64,000 bases of DNA, taken from NCBI GenBank assembly GCA_036850595.1, contig CM072151.1, forward strand, positions 19,135,307 through 19,199,306. Reading direction: 5' to 3'. Below the pieces are notes generated by a model. That model made no database searches. It had not been told where the DNA came from and worked only from the letters and a program-made list of their open reading frames with translations. A program made the translations under genes and the position numbers. Source of the DNA: Rhyacichthys aspro. Taxonomy: Eukaryota; Chordata; Actinopteri; Gobiiformes; Rhyacichthyidae. The number at the start of each line of letters is the position of its first letter. Within the stretch, counting starts at the first letter, position 1. Shown piece by piece: positions 56,285 to 64,000 of the stretch.

Positions 56285-56470
56285 ACTGCAATGTATGGGA
56301 TTTAGTGGCATCTAGTGGTGAGAATGCAAATAGCAACCAACCAAATACTCACTACTTGCACCACCATATCCCATATTGCACCACCATATCCCATATTACT
56401 TTATTATTGGGAAAGGACTGCTGTGTCAGCCTGTTTTAAAAGGCATCCTCGACGAAATTATAGTTGTATC
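56285..56470. repeat. Dispersed repeat fragment with a 20 bp tandem pair
   Basis: TTTAGTGGCATCTAGTGGTG is a phrase I know from fish interspersed repeats. GCACCACCATATCCCATATT occurs twice in a row (56358-56377 and 56378-56397). Confidence 0.55.
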
Positions 56471-56559
56471 AAATACAATTATACATTATTTCTTTTTAAT
56501 AAACACATCATCCAGACCTCAAGACTAGTCCAATAAAGTGTAATTAATAACATATCCTT

Positions 56560-57010
56560 AGTAGCCCTTCTATATATGCATCATCCCGTCTGACACATTG
56601 AATAATTAGTTGAATATGCACACTTTATGATATTGTTTAGCACGGTGCAGATTCTCATTTGTGCTGTGTAAATCTTATCTGGCGAGTCCCAGTCCCGTGT
56701 GGATGTCTCAAATCCCCCTGCAAGGAAGGCCAGCCCGAAATGAGTTTTTTTCTCTTAATGAAGGTCAGCGGAGAGTCACATCTTTCCCGCTGTGATAATT
56801 TATCCCTATCTGCAGTTATCTCGGCTGTGCCCCTTTAATCCTAATTGTATTGTATAATTGTGTGATGTGGACCTGGTGCTCTTTGAAGTAGTGCCCCTAT
56901 CCTTTTATTATTACCTAACGCCTTCAACCTTTGTTGGCTCCGGCTGCTCGGCTCTGTGTTACTGACTGCAGCTCACAGATGAAGGCATTTTAGGAGGTTC
57001 TGCTTGAGTC
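56560..57010. promoter_or_regulatory. Strong candidate enhancer / conserved noncoding element
   Basis: Unique block with TAATTA (56603-56608), GTGATAATTTATCCC (GATA-like), CTTTAATCCTAATTG and a GC-rich right end (GGCTCCGGCTGCTCGGCTC). Confidence 0.52.
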
Positions 57011-57355
57011 TGGGTTAACTATAACACTATCTACAATAGTGCATATATCTCTGTATTTAGAGCTCAATGGAGGATAATGTTAAAACATCTCTTGTATTAT
57101 GTCTTCAATAAGATACATGGGATTCTTTTAGTATGTGTTTTACTATTAATACGGACAGGCTTTTTCTTTCTCATTCTTTGGATAGAATAAAGACATGAAT
57201 ATGTAAATTCTGTCCTCAGACTTTAAATGTAAAAACCCAGACTCATTTCTTTTACTGTGTGGTTGTAATGAATGGGCAACAATATGTGACAAATTCTGAT
57301 TGAACATTGTGAATATATAGAGAATATTGTAGAATATTTTACATGAGTTATATGT
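57011..57355. other. AT-rich spacer, nothing recognised
   Basis: Unique low-GC sequence. Confidence 0.4.
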
Positions 57356-57359
57356 AAAA

Positions 57360-57427
57360 CAGGGGGTCCCAAATGCTGGGTCAGGGCCCAAAGGGAGGTC
57401 GTTGTGCATTACATTTGGGTCCCCAAG
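57360..57427. mobile_element. hAT-like end remnant
   Basis: CAGGGGGTCCCAAATGCTGG, GGGTCAGGGCCC and TTTGGGTCCCCAAG resemble the 50393 remnant. No second end found. Confidence 0.4.
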
Positions 57428-58000
57428 AAATGTATAATGTATAATTGCACTATTTAAAAAGCATGTTGTTGAAACTCAAGGATGTAACATTGATTAATAG
57501 CCTTTTAATAGATGGGAAATGGTCAGAAGCATTCATGTGTAAAAGTGAAAATGGTATATGGAATATGGACAAAGTTTAACATCATGTGGACTTATGTTCT
57601 GCCAAGGCTTTCAATTTTTCAACCAAACAGATATAAAATGTCTGAAGTGTTATTTTACAAATATCTGAGTTTGAAGACAGGGCCAACATCAGCTTAAAGC
57701 TACATGATGCACTTCTGTAGGAATATATGAAGGCCTGTTTAAACCATGTTTCTTTCTTATAGTATCCTTTAATGACTGGTGTAAGAGTTACTTCTCGAGA
57801 GGTCTGATGTGCTAATCTAAAGGACCCCTAATGTTTGATGTATGTTTTGACTACAGACTTATTGGTCTCATTTCTTGTTGACTTCTTCTCACGTTAAAAA
57901 ATTACTTTTGGATAAATTCTCCAATAAGAAAGAGTCCTGTGTCTGTAGTATATGAATATGAGAAGCTACACATCAACTGGACACACACTTTTTCCATCTT
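57428..58000. other. Intergenic spacer, nothing recognised
   Basis: Unique AT-rich sequence. Confidence 0.4.
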
Positions 58001-58004
58001 GCTA

Positions 58005-58080
58005 TGGGCTGGGCCACTTGGGATTAGTTCTGGTCCACATTTGGCCCACGGGCTCACAGTTGAACAGTCGTGGTGTACTG
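58005..58080. mobile_element. hAT-like end remnant
   Basis: CACATTTGGCCCACGGGCTC followed by ACAGTTGAACAGTCGTGG looks like the right end of a fish hAT element (inverse of a GTTCAACTG..GGCC terminus). Partner not found. Confidence 0.4.
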
Positions 58081-58084
58081 GTGA

Positions 58085-58585
58085 GAAAAAAAAAAAAGTT
58101 AAGAAACCATATTAATTTAACATTGCAATGATGCATTATTATTATTATTTCCACCTTATAAATCATGAAGAAAAGACATGGTTGAATGGAAATATGCAGT
58201 ACTTGCAAGATTATACAATTAGCTATAGCAGACACATCTGTTTTGTGCAATAAAATCAATGCTAACAGTCTATTTATAGCAGACACAGTTATTTTTATTC
58301 ACTTTTTAAAAAATATAAATTATTAGTACAACTTTGTCACTCATAATGTTATATAATACTCTATAATTTATAGACAGTTAATAGCTTGATTTAATTTATT
58401 CAGCATTTTCTATAAAGTCCACTATCCATTCATGCTAAAATAACCAATAGCAATTTAAATGCACATTAGTTAATATTTCAATGCAGGTATTAAAACGTTT
58501 TATAAAGAACTGTCATTGTTGTGACAGCCTATATTGGTTGTCTGTCTGTTTTGTATGTTATTTTCCTTAGACCATCGCTAAACCG
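58085..58585. other. AT-rich spacer, nothing recognised
   Basis: Includes a 12-A run near 58087. Unique low-GC sequence. Confidence 0.4.
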
Positions 58586-58589
58586 GATG

Positions 58590-59160
58590 GGACTACCAAA
58601 AAAGGGCATGTAGAATCTGAGTCCGGACTGTAAAGGCAGAAACCCTGTTAGCTCTTCAGCACCATGGACAGTTCCGGTGGAGGCTTACCTCGTCGCTCTC
58701 CACGGGCCCCTCCTGTTTAATAGGCTCTGTCTGCTGGGGCCACATGGACCCCTCGTAATCCCAGGACACTGATTTTTTTTTTCTCACCCATTCTACAAAT
58801 ATTCCCACACGTCACTCATAACAACACAGATATTATATTTTTGTTCCGTTTCAAACGACTTTAGCTGCTATTCCACATGTCTAAGTTTGGATATGGAGTT
58901 TTTACATTACAGCGTTACAGTGTCCCGTCGAGTTGTAGCCTATAAAATGTGCCAGTGTTTTTTATTTTTTTTATTTTTCCCTAAGCCAAGAGTTTTATTT
59001 AAAGAACACTGTGGACTGCCGATGGAAATAATAATAATCATGGCCATCCTTGACGAATCAAAACCCTATTGCATTTCTCATTATCCTGTTAAATTGTCCC
59101 GGGAACTTTTAAACCGCGCGTTTATGAGACAATCCCGTTTTTAGAAAAAGAAACACAGCC
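58590..59160. promoter_or_regulatory. Candidate upstream sox14 regulatory block
   Basis: The left part (58640-58770) is GC-rich and exon-like on the minus strand (see findings). The right part holds AATAATAATCATGGCC and AACCGCGCGTTTATGAGAC. Confidence 0.42.
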
Positions 59161-59164
59161 GTCT

Positions 59165-59620
59165 CGTCCCTCGTGACACGGATTGCGAGCCCCCTAAAAA
59201 TAATTTCCTGCGTTATCTTTCCCGTCCATCTCTAAAGGGAAGACTAAGCTGCTGTGGATGTAGCCCACGCCACGGTCAAATTGCATTCGCCGAAAGATAG
59301 CGCCACACAATTTGGGGTTTGAGTTGTAAATAAGGCGAGGCACACACGGTGGGAAACATGCAGCGCGCGCGGGGCACTACCTCGTGGCTGAGGGGGAGCA
59401 TCAAAGACGCCGACAGCAGCACGCGCCTCCCCAGTCCTCGGCTGTTGTTGTTGATTTGGCGGACATTGTTCTCTCTGTACGCACGGCTGAACACTAGGGT
59501 TTGGATTTCCACAACCTGCCATTTAAAAGCGTCTCATAGGTGTTTCAAAGTAAAGATCTGATGGAGAGGTAGAAAGGCGCATGCGTGTGAGGGGAGGGAG
59601 CGTGAGAAGGAGACGCAGCG
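59165..59620. promoter_or_regulatory. CpG-rich island upstream of sox14
   Basis: Dense CpG (GCAGCGCGCGCGGGGC, AAGACGCCGACAGCAGCACG) in a CpG-poor window, which suggests an unmethylated regulatory island or promoter about 3 kb before the sox14 start. Frames on both strands have no recognisable domain. Confidence 0.48.
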
Positions 59621-59624
59621 TGGA

Positions 59625-60175
59625 CTTCAGCTACTGTATATGCCAACGTGGACTTAAACTGAAGGGCAACATTATCAACCGTATATTTAGCCAGTATAGC
59701 TAGCTATTTTAACGTACTCCAGTTATCATTCTGTTTCACTTCATTATAAGAGGGTTTACTACGACTTGAATTTAAAAATCTTTTACTTATCAAGCTTAAA
59801 TATCACACGCCCCTATATTATTTACTAATCCCTAAATCTTGTTTCGCGTCTTTTTTTTCAAATGCAAGCTATAGATCTAGCTAACCACGATTTATAAAAA
59901 TCTCTTAAATAGCTAACAAAAAAAACAAAAACAAAGTGCCGTTATTTTATTGTTTTTTAACTTTGTATAAGGATATGTGGATTAATTTGTAGACTAGCCC
60001 TCAGCCAGTTATTGCCCCCCCCCAAAAAAAGGAATTAATTAATATCTGTGAGGACTATAGTCTATAGGTTTATTTAAAATCTTTAAGATAGAAATCCCAC
60101 CGTGAGTCTTCAACATAATAACGTTTCCATTTAAATGATTAACTCTTTTTTATGACAGTGTTTTTTCTGCTGTAT
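59625..60175. other. AT-rich spacer, nothing recognised
   Basis: Low-GC unique sequence, with a C-run then A-run at about 60015-60030. Confidence 0.4.
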
Positions 60176-60179
60176 AGAC

Positions 60180-60690
60180 TACACATTCAAAAACCTAATA
60201 ATTATAATGAAGGATGTGGTTCCCAACATCCGCCTTTGCCTTTGTGTGACGTAGCTATAAAAACTTTGCCCCACGCGCCCATTACAGGCCTATTAGCCAC
60301 TAGCTAAAAAAATCTAGGCCACTTAGCTGTTAAACTAACCAGAGACGACTGTTAACAACACATTTCCACTCCCAGCTTGTTGGCCGGGTGGTTAGAAATT
60401 CCAGCTGAGTGCGTTTGCTTTAATAATCACCGCAGAAGGAATCATATATCACGCACATTAGCCCGAGGGCTGTTAGGCAATGGTCCTCTTTAAATTAGCA
60501 TATTAAACGCATCACTCCGCGCCGCCTTCAAACCACACCGGCGCATTGATATCAGCTAATGCTACAATTAGCAGCTAAACTCTCTGTTTCTCCAGCCTTT
60601 GCTCTTGATATTCTCGGTGTTTCCTCATTCACTGACGAGGTGTAGGCTCAATTAGGCGCGTGAACGTGCGCGTGTGAGTGGTTTTACAAT
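60180..60690. promoter_or_regulatory. Candidate proximal enhancer of sox14
   Basis: Unique block with CTTTAATAATCACCGCAG, CTTTAAATTAGCATATTAAA, AATGCTACAATTAGCAGC and GGCTCAATTAGGCGCG. TAAT cores alternate with retained CpGs (CTCCGCGCCGCC). Confidence 0.5.
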
Positions 60691-60719
60691 GCCAGTAAAT
60701 AAATAAATAAATGGAATGA

Positions 60720-60823
<104 letters not shown>

Positions 60824-61081
60824 AAGGCCTTTGTAGTGGCTTTTCAAAGTTGAGTAATGTTCAGGAAGGTGCCGCCACAGGAAGTAGTCCAATAACTCTT
60901 TTTATTTAGTTAACAGTTTCATAAAGGATTTTAAATGTGCTTAAATATTTCTATTTTGATAAATATAACACTTGGACTTTTGGGATTGTGTTTTGTTGTT
61001 TATGTTGCAGGTGAAATTGGAACAATAGTTGAAAAGGAGTAATAGATATAAACCGGTGAACTGTATTGTTTGTATTGAAAG

Positions 61082-61498
61082 CAGAGGCGCTGCAAGAGGG
61101 TAGGAAAACTGGGCAATCCCCAAGGGTCCAAGGGGAAAGGGGGGTCCCACAGAGAGCTGACTATATTTGAGTATAGGCTAAAAACAAGATAAAATAAATA
61201 AATAAATGTTACACATTACAAGAAGGTGCAGAGTAAAAAATGTGTTTTATGAAACACAAAGAAAAAACTCCAAACCATTATTCAGTTGTTTATTGTTCTC
61301 AAATGATACGATAATTTTAAAAATGTTTTTAGCCAAAAGAAAATGTTAATCTATTTTGCATTATCAGTCTGTGGCCTAAATGTTCTAATTAGAAATATAT
61401 ATTTTTGTAGCATGATTTATACGCACAAACGTATTTATTTATTGTATATTAGGTATCCTCCACCACCTGGGGCCCCAGAGTCTATAGGAACGCCTCTG
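61082..61498. mobile_element. Inverted-repeat DNA transposon, about 417 bp
   Basis: CAGAGGCG at 61082-61089 pairs with CGCCTCTG at 61491-61498. Just inside are GGGTCCAAGGGGAAAGGGGG on the left and TGGGGCCCCAGAGTC on the right, a pattern known from fish hAT-like elements. Target duplication not evident. Confidence 0.55.
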
Positions 61499-61551
61499 AG
61501 CGCACTCTCTCTACATAATTTATATAATATTACGTTTGATACAGTGTAATC

Positions 61552-61604
<53 letters not shown>
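61552..61604. repeat. (TAA)n microsatellite
   Basis: About 17 TAA units, just before the sox14 promoter region. Confidence 0.95.
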
Positions 61605-62170
61605 TGCCCTGGTGTTTCTACATTAAAGAGTGAATTGCACGGTCCAGTCACCTCTGGAGTCAAGTCAGGTTTGAACACACAGAGGTTGAAGGTCTGTGTT
61701 TGTTGGATTCATTACATTAAATGGACTCAGGGAGGGATCCTGAGCATTACCCCTCCGCGCACACACACTCCCACATGCACACGCGCACACACACTCCCGT
61801 ACACACACGCAGTCCCGTGTTGTGTCCGCTTTGTTTCTGCGCGCACATGTTTTCGGTGAAGGTATTCTAATAGGCGCTCTCCGTGCTGATTGGGCGCTCA
61901 GGTTGGTGAGTGAACGCCCTGCAGATTATGTCAGATTGCGTGCAGAAACCAAACCAGCCCAGCCTTTGAACTTCACCGCTTTTGGCTCGTATTCACGCTC
62001 TTCCGCTCATTTCCAAGCCAGGTGCTTGACGACAACCCTTCCGAGAGAGACAGTGTGTGTGTGACAGAGAAAAAAGAAAAAGAAAAAAAACAAACGCGGA
62101 ACACTTTTACGAGCAACTGACTGCGGAACATTGCTTTCACCTTTGTGGATTTTTACGCATCCATTCCTGC

Positions 62171-62200
62171 ATGTGTTTTCTCCACTTTTCGCTTCTCTGA
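62171..62200 (+). other. Upstream open reading frame 1 in the sox14 leader
   Basis: ATG followed by eight sense codons and TGA (peptide MCFLHFSLL), about 250 bases before the sox14 ATG. If it lies in the mRNA it could lower translation of the main frame. The peptide has no recognisable function. Confidence 0.45.
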
Positions 62201-62327
62201 CAAGAGTTTACGCGCTGCTTTGAGAGGACTTCAAGACGCTGGGAAAAGTCTGGAAAAACAAAACAGCCGCTGGATTCTTCTTTTTATTTTCTTTTGCGCT
62301 TCACCTTCTGTCACATCCCACACGGGC

Positions 62328-62357
62328 ATGACTGGTATCTGGCGTCTGGACAGGTGA
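62328..62357 (+). other. Upstream open reading frame 2 in the sox14 leader
   Basis: ATG to TGA, nine codons (MTGIWRLDR), ending 91 bases before the sox14 start. It is the same length as the first upstream frame and does not overlap the main frame, so reinitiation is possible. Confidence 0.45.
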
Positions 62358-62448
62358 ACAGCGTCCCTTTTTCCTTCTTTCCTTCCTTCTTTCCTGATAA
62401 GAACTTTTGCTTTCCTGACCGTTTGGGGATAAAGCCCACTTTTTAGTC

Positions 62449-63165
62449 ATGTCAAAGCCGGCTGATCACATCAAGAGACCCATGAACGCCTTCATGGTGT
62501 GGTCCCGGGGTCAGAGGCGGAAAATGGCCCAGGAGAACCCCAAAATGCACAACTCGGAGATCAGCAAGCGTCTGGGCGCGGAGTGGAAGCTGCTGTCCGA
62601 GTCCGAGAAGAGACCGTACATCGATGAGGCCAAGCGGCTGCGCGCACAGCACATGAAGGAGCACCCAGACTACAAGTACAGACCGAGGCGTAAACCCAAA
62701 AACCTGCTGAAGAAGGACCGCTACGTCTTTCCGCTGCCGTACCTGGGCGACACGGAGCACCTGAAGGGTCTGCCCGTCTCCGCCGCCGACTCGCTGCTGG
62801 GCTCCTCGGAGAAAGCCCGCGCCTTCCTGCCGCCCACGTCCGCGCCCTACTCCTTCTTAGACCCGAGTCAGTTCAGCTCCAGCGCCATCCAGAAGATGAC
62901 GGAGATGCCGCACACGTTGAGCACCAGCACTTTGCCCTACGCGTCCTCCTTGGGATACCAGAACGGCGCTTTTGGTACCCTAGGGTGCCCCAGCCAACAC
63001 ACCCACACCCACCCTTCTCCCACTAACCCGGGCTACGTGGTGCCGTGTAACTGCACGGCCTGGTCCGCGTCCAGTTTACAGCCCCCGGTGGCTTACATAC
63101 TCTTTCCAGGTATGACCAAGACTGGGATAGACCCGTACTCGTCCGCGCACGCCACTGCCATGTAA
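62449..63165 (+). CDS. sox14: Transcription factor Sox14 (SoxB2 group), complete single exon
   Basis: Complete 238-residue frame from ATG to TAA with no intron, as usual for SoxB genes. The HMG box spans about residues 8-76, with the RPMNAFMVW signature at 10-18, followed by a basic stretch (RPRRKPKNLLKK) that serves as nuclear localisation signal. After it come the SoxB segment around YVFPLPYLGD and the Sox14-type C-terminus, with the histidine-threonine run QHTHTHPSP, NPGYVVPCNCTAW and the end GIDPYSSAHATAM. That ending and the lack of long alanine tracts separate it from Sox21. The human protein is 240 residues, so this copy is about two shorter, in the variable stretch after the box. The family bends DNA at ACAAAG/T-like sites in the nucleus and, unlike SoxB1, represses targets; it acts in interneuron, hypothalamic and visual-nucleus development. 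The start has G at -3 and matches family N-termini (MSKP). Identification is from recognised family sequence. Confidence 0.98.
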   Translation: MSKPADHIKRPMNAFMVWSRGQRRKMAQENPKMHNSEISKRLGAEWKLLSESEKRPYIDEAKRLRAQHMKEHPDYKYRPRRKPKNLLKKDRYVFPLPYLGDTEHLKGLPVSAADSLLGSSEKARAFLPPTSAPYSFLDPSQFSSSAIQKMTEMPHTLSTSTLPYASSLGYQNGAFGTLGCPSQHTHTHPSPTNPGYVVPCNCTAWSASSLQPPVAYILFPGMTKTGIDPYSSAHATAM

Positions 63166-63842
63166 CCCCTTCTTTTTACTGACTTCTCTAATGCATGTAA
63201 ATAGACCACGGACAGAGGCATGGACTGTGGAACTGCGTGGACAAATAGACCAAACTTTTGCAGAGCTCCACAAGTTCCCGAGCTGCGCAGCGGAGCGTCC
63301 TCTCCTTCTTCTTCGGTCGCTGCCTGTGAACTGTAAGAAATGTAAATGTTATAACGTTTATGGCAACCAGAAAAAAGGAGGCCTTTAACTTTATTTATTG
63401 TGTACATTTCAACGCTGATAATGCTGATTTGTGTTATGAATAGGATTTGGAACAAGAATTGGCTTGCACAAAAAGAGCGTCTTCTCACCTGTATAGGCCT
63501 GATACTAGTCTACATTTGGCACTATTTCTGGTCAGAATCAGAACCTGTAGGCTGGATTCTATACGGGTTATTATTTCTATATTTAATACCCTCCCTAAAA
63601 ATCCACTATTTATGAAAAGACAACCCACCTCATCCCATGTTTCGTTTTGCATTTCTGTGATTCAGTGCTATAATAGTCCCACGCGTCATTCTTTCTGTTT
63701 TTGAGGATAACTTCTATTTGAGGATGTGTATTTTCTATCTAAGATGGTCATTTAAAAGCTGTCATGTTATGGAAAAAGGAAAATGTATCTAGAAGGTTGA
63801 TACCTCTGGCTCTTTGTTCAGCTTCTGAGCGAAGACATTTGG

Positions 63843-63848
63843 AATAAA
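63843..63848 (+). terminator. Poly(A) signal AATAAA, proximal
   Basis: Canonical hexamer about 680 bases after the sox14 stop, followed within 50 bases by a T/G-rich stretch (GGGCGTTTTGATT) that could be the downstream element. Confidence 0.6.
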
Positions 63849-63937
63849 GACAATCTGTCTTCAACACTAAAATTCCATCTCCGGGCGTTTTGATTACAAA
63901 GACTGGCCAGAATTTAATAATATTAGTAGCTGGGCTG

Positions 63938-63943
63938 AATAAA
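63938..63943 (+). terminator. Poly(A) signal AATAAA, distal
   Basis: Second canonical hexamer, 95 bases after the first, in AT-rich sequence followed by an A-run and a GTGTGTGG stretch. An alternative or main cleavage signal for sox14. Confidence 0.5.
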
Positions 63944-64000
63944 TACATTTTAATCATGCAATATTTAAAAAAAAAAACGTGTGTGGAAAAAAAGAGATGG

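Larger units (their letters stand above)
61620..62448 (+). promoter_or_regulatory. sox14: sox14 promoter region and 5' leader
   Basis: Sequence between the TAA microsatellite and the start codon. It has a CA-rich stretch (about 61755-61810), an inverted CCAAT box (ATTGG, 61889-61893) next to GC-rich sequence, and a CTTTGAA TCF/SOX-like word near 61966. A pyrimidine-rich leader ends just before the ATG. No clear TATA box is seen, so the transcription start cannot be placed; it probably lies between about 61.9 and 62.1 kb. Two short upstream open frames lie in the presumed leader and are listed separately. Confidence 0.65.
63166..63960 (+). other. sox14: sox14 3' untranslated region
   Basis: AT-rich sequence after the TAA stop, running to the second AATAAA. 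It contains a Pumilio-type word TGTAAATA (63196-63203) and AT-rich stretches such as TTTATTTATTG near 63390. No second gene is seen before the window ends. The transcript end is inferred from the poly(A) signals only. Confidence 0.6.

Noticed and set aside
59244..59561. Overlapping 70-92 codon frames on both strands in the CpG island
   Set aside because: High GC suppresses stop codons. The frames overlap in opposite directions and none has a domain.
62452..62760. 102-codon antisense frame inside sox14
   Set aside because: A shadow of the conserved HMG-box coding strand.

Overview
This window looks like teleost fish DNA, probably from a percomorph-type genome. It is AT-rich and CpG-depleted, and it carries fish-type interspersed repeats: tRNA-headed SINEs with an ATTC tail, short inverted-repeat DNA transposons, and an RTE-like LINE. 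The one confident protein-coding gene is vertebrate-type: an intronless group B2 SOX gene, sox14, on the + strand at 62449-63165. Long open frames elsewhere fall in repeats or are short and lack codon-like structure.

Layout. From 1 to about 61.6 kb the window is a gene desert on the 5' side of sox14. Two kinds of DNA alternate in it. The first is a series of 150-900 bp islands of balanced composition, rich in TAATTA-type homeodomain cores, octamers and AACAAAG/CTTTGT SOX-like words. They have no repeat similarity and look like the conserved noncoding enhancers expected around a developmental regulator. The most convincing lie near 1.9-2.3, 4.4-4.9, 6.6-7.0, 10.0-10.5, 13.5-14.7, 19.1-20.1, 21.6-22.1, 24.5-25.1, 28.9-29.2, 30.3-30.7, 32.3-32.8, 34.2-34.6, 35.9-36.5, 43.6-44.5, 46.5-47.6, 49.3-50.3, 53.5-54.2, 56.6-57.0, 58.6-59.6 and 60.2-60.7 kb. 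Conservation itself cannot be measured from one sequence, so these remain candidates. The second kind is AT-rich spacer holding decayed mobile elements and simple repeats.

Mobile elements. The best resolved is a 506 bp hAT-type element (52773-53278) with a perfect 8 bp target duplication, inserted into an antisense RTE-like LINE fragment and carrying a 21 bp minisatellite. A second inverted-repeat element (27949-28516) has a 7 bp target duplication, a 31 bp hairpin and a SINE inserted inside it. Others lie at 5260-5608, 22168-23254, 33205-33710, 44698-45023, 45029-45432 and 61082-61498. Several unnamed dispersed families recur in the window: family A (3 copies), B (5), C (2) and D (2), plus one local 0.3 kb duplication 3 kb apart.

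The 3' end (about 61.6-64.0 kb) holds the sox14 promoter region, a long 5' leader with two 9-codon upstream open frames, the single coding exon, and a 3' UTR with two AATAAA signals. The desert most likely acts as the cis-regulatory landscape of sox14, whose product is a neural transcriptional repressor. No operon, CRISPR array, tRNA or rRNA gene, or novel protein system was found.
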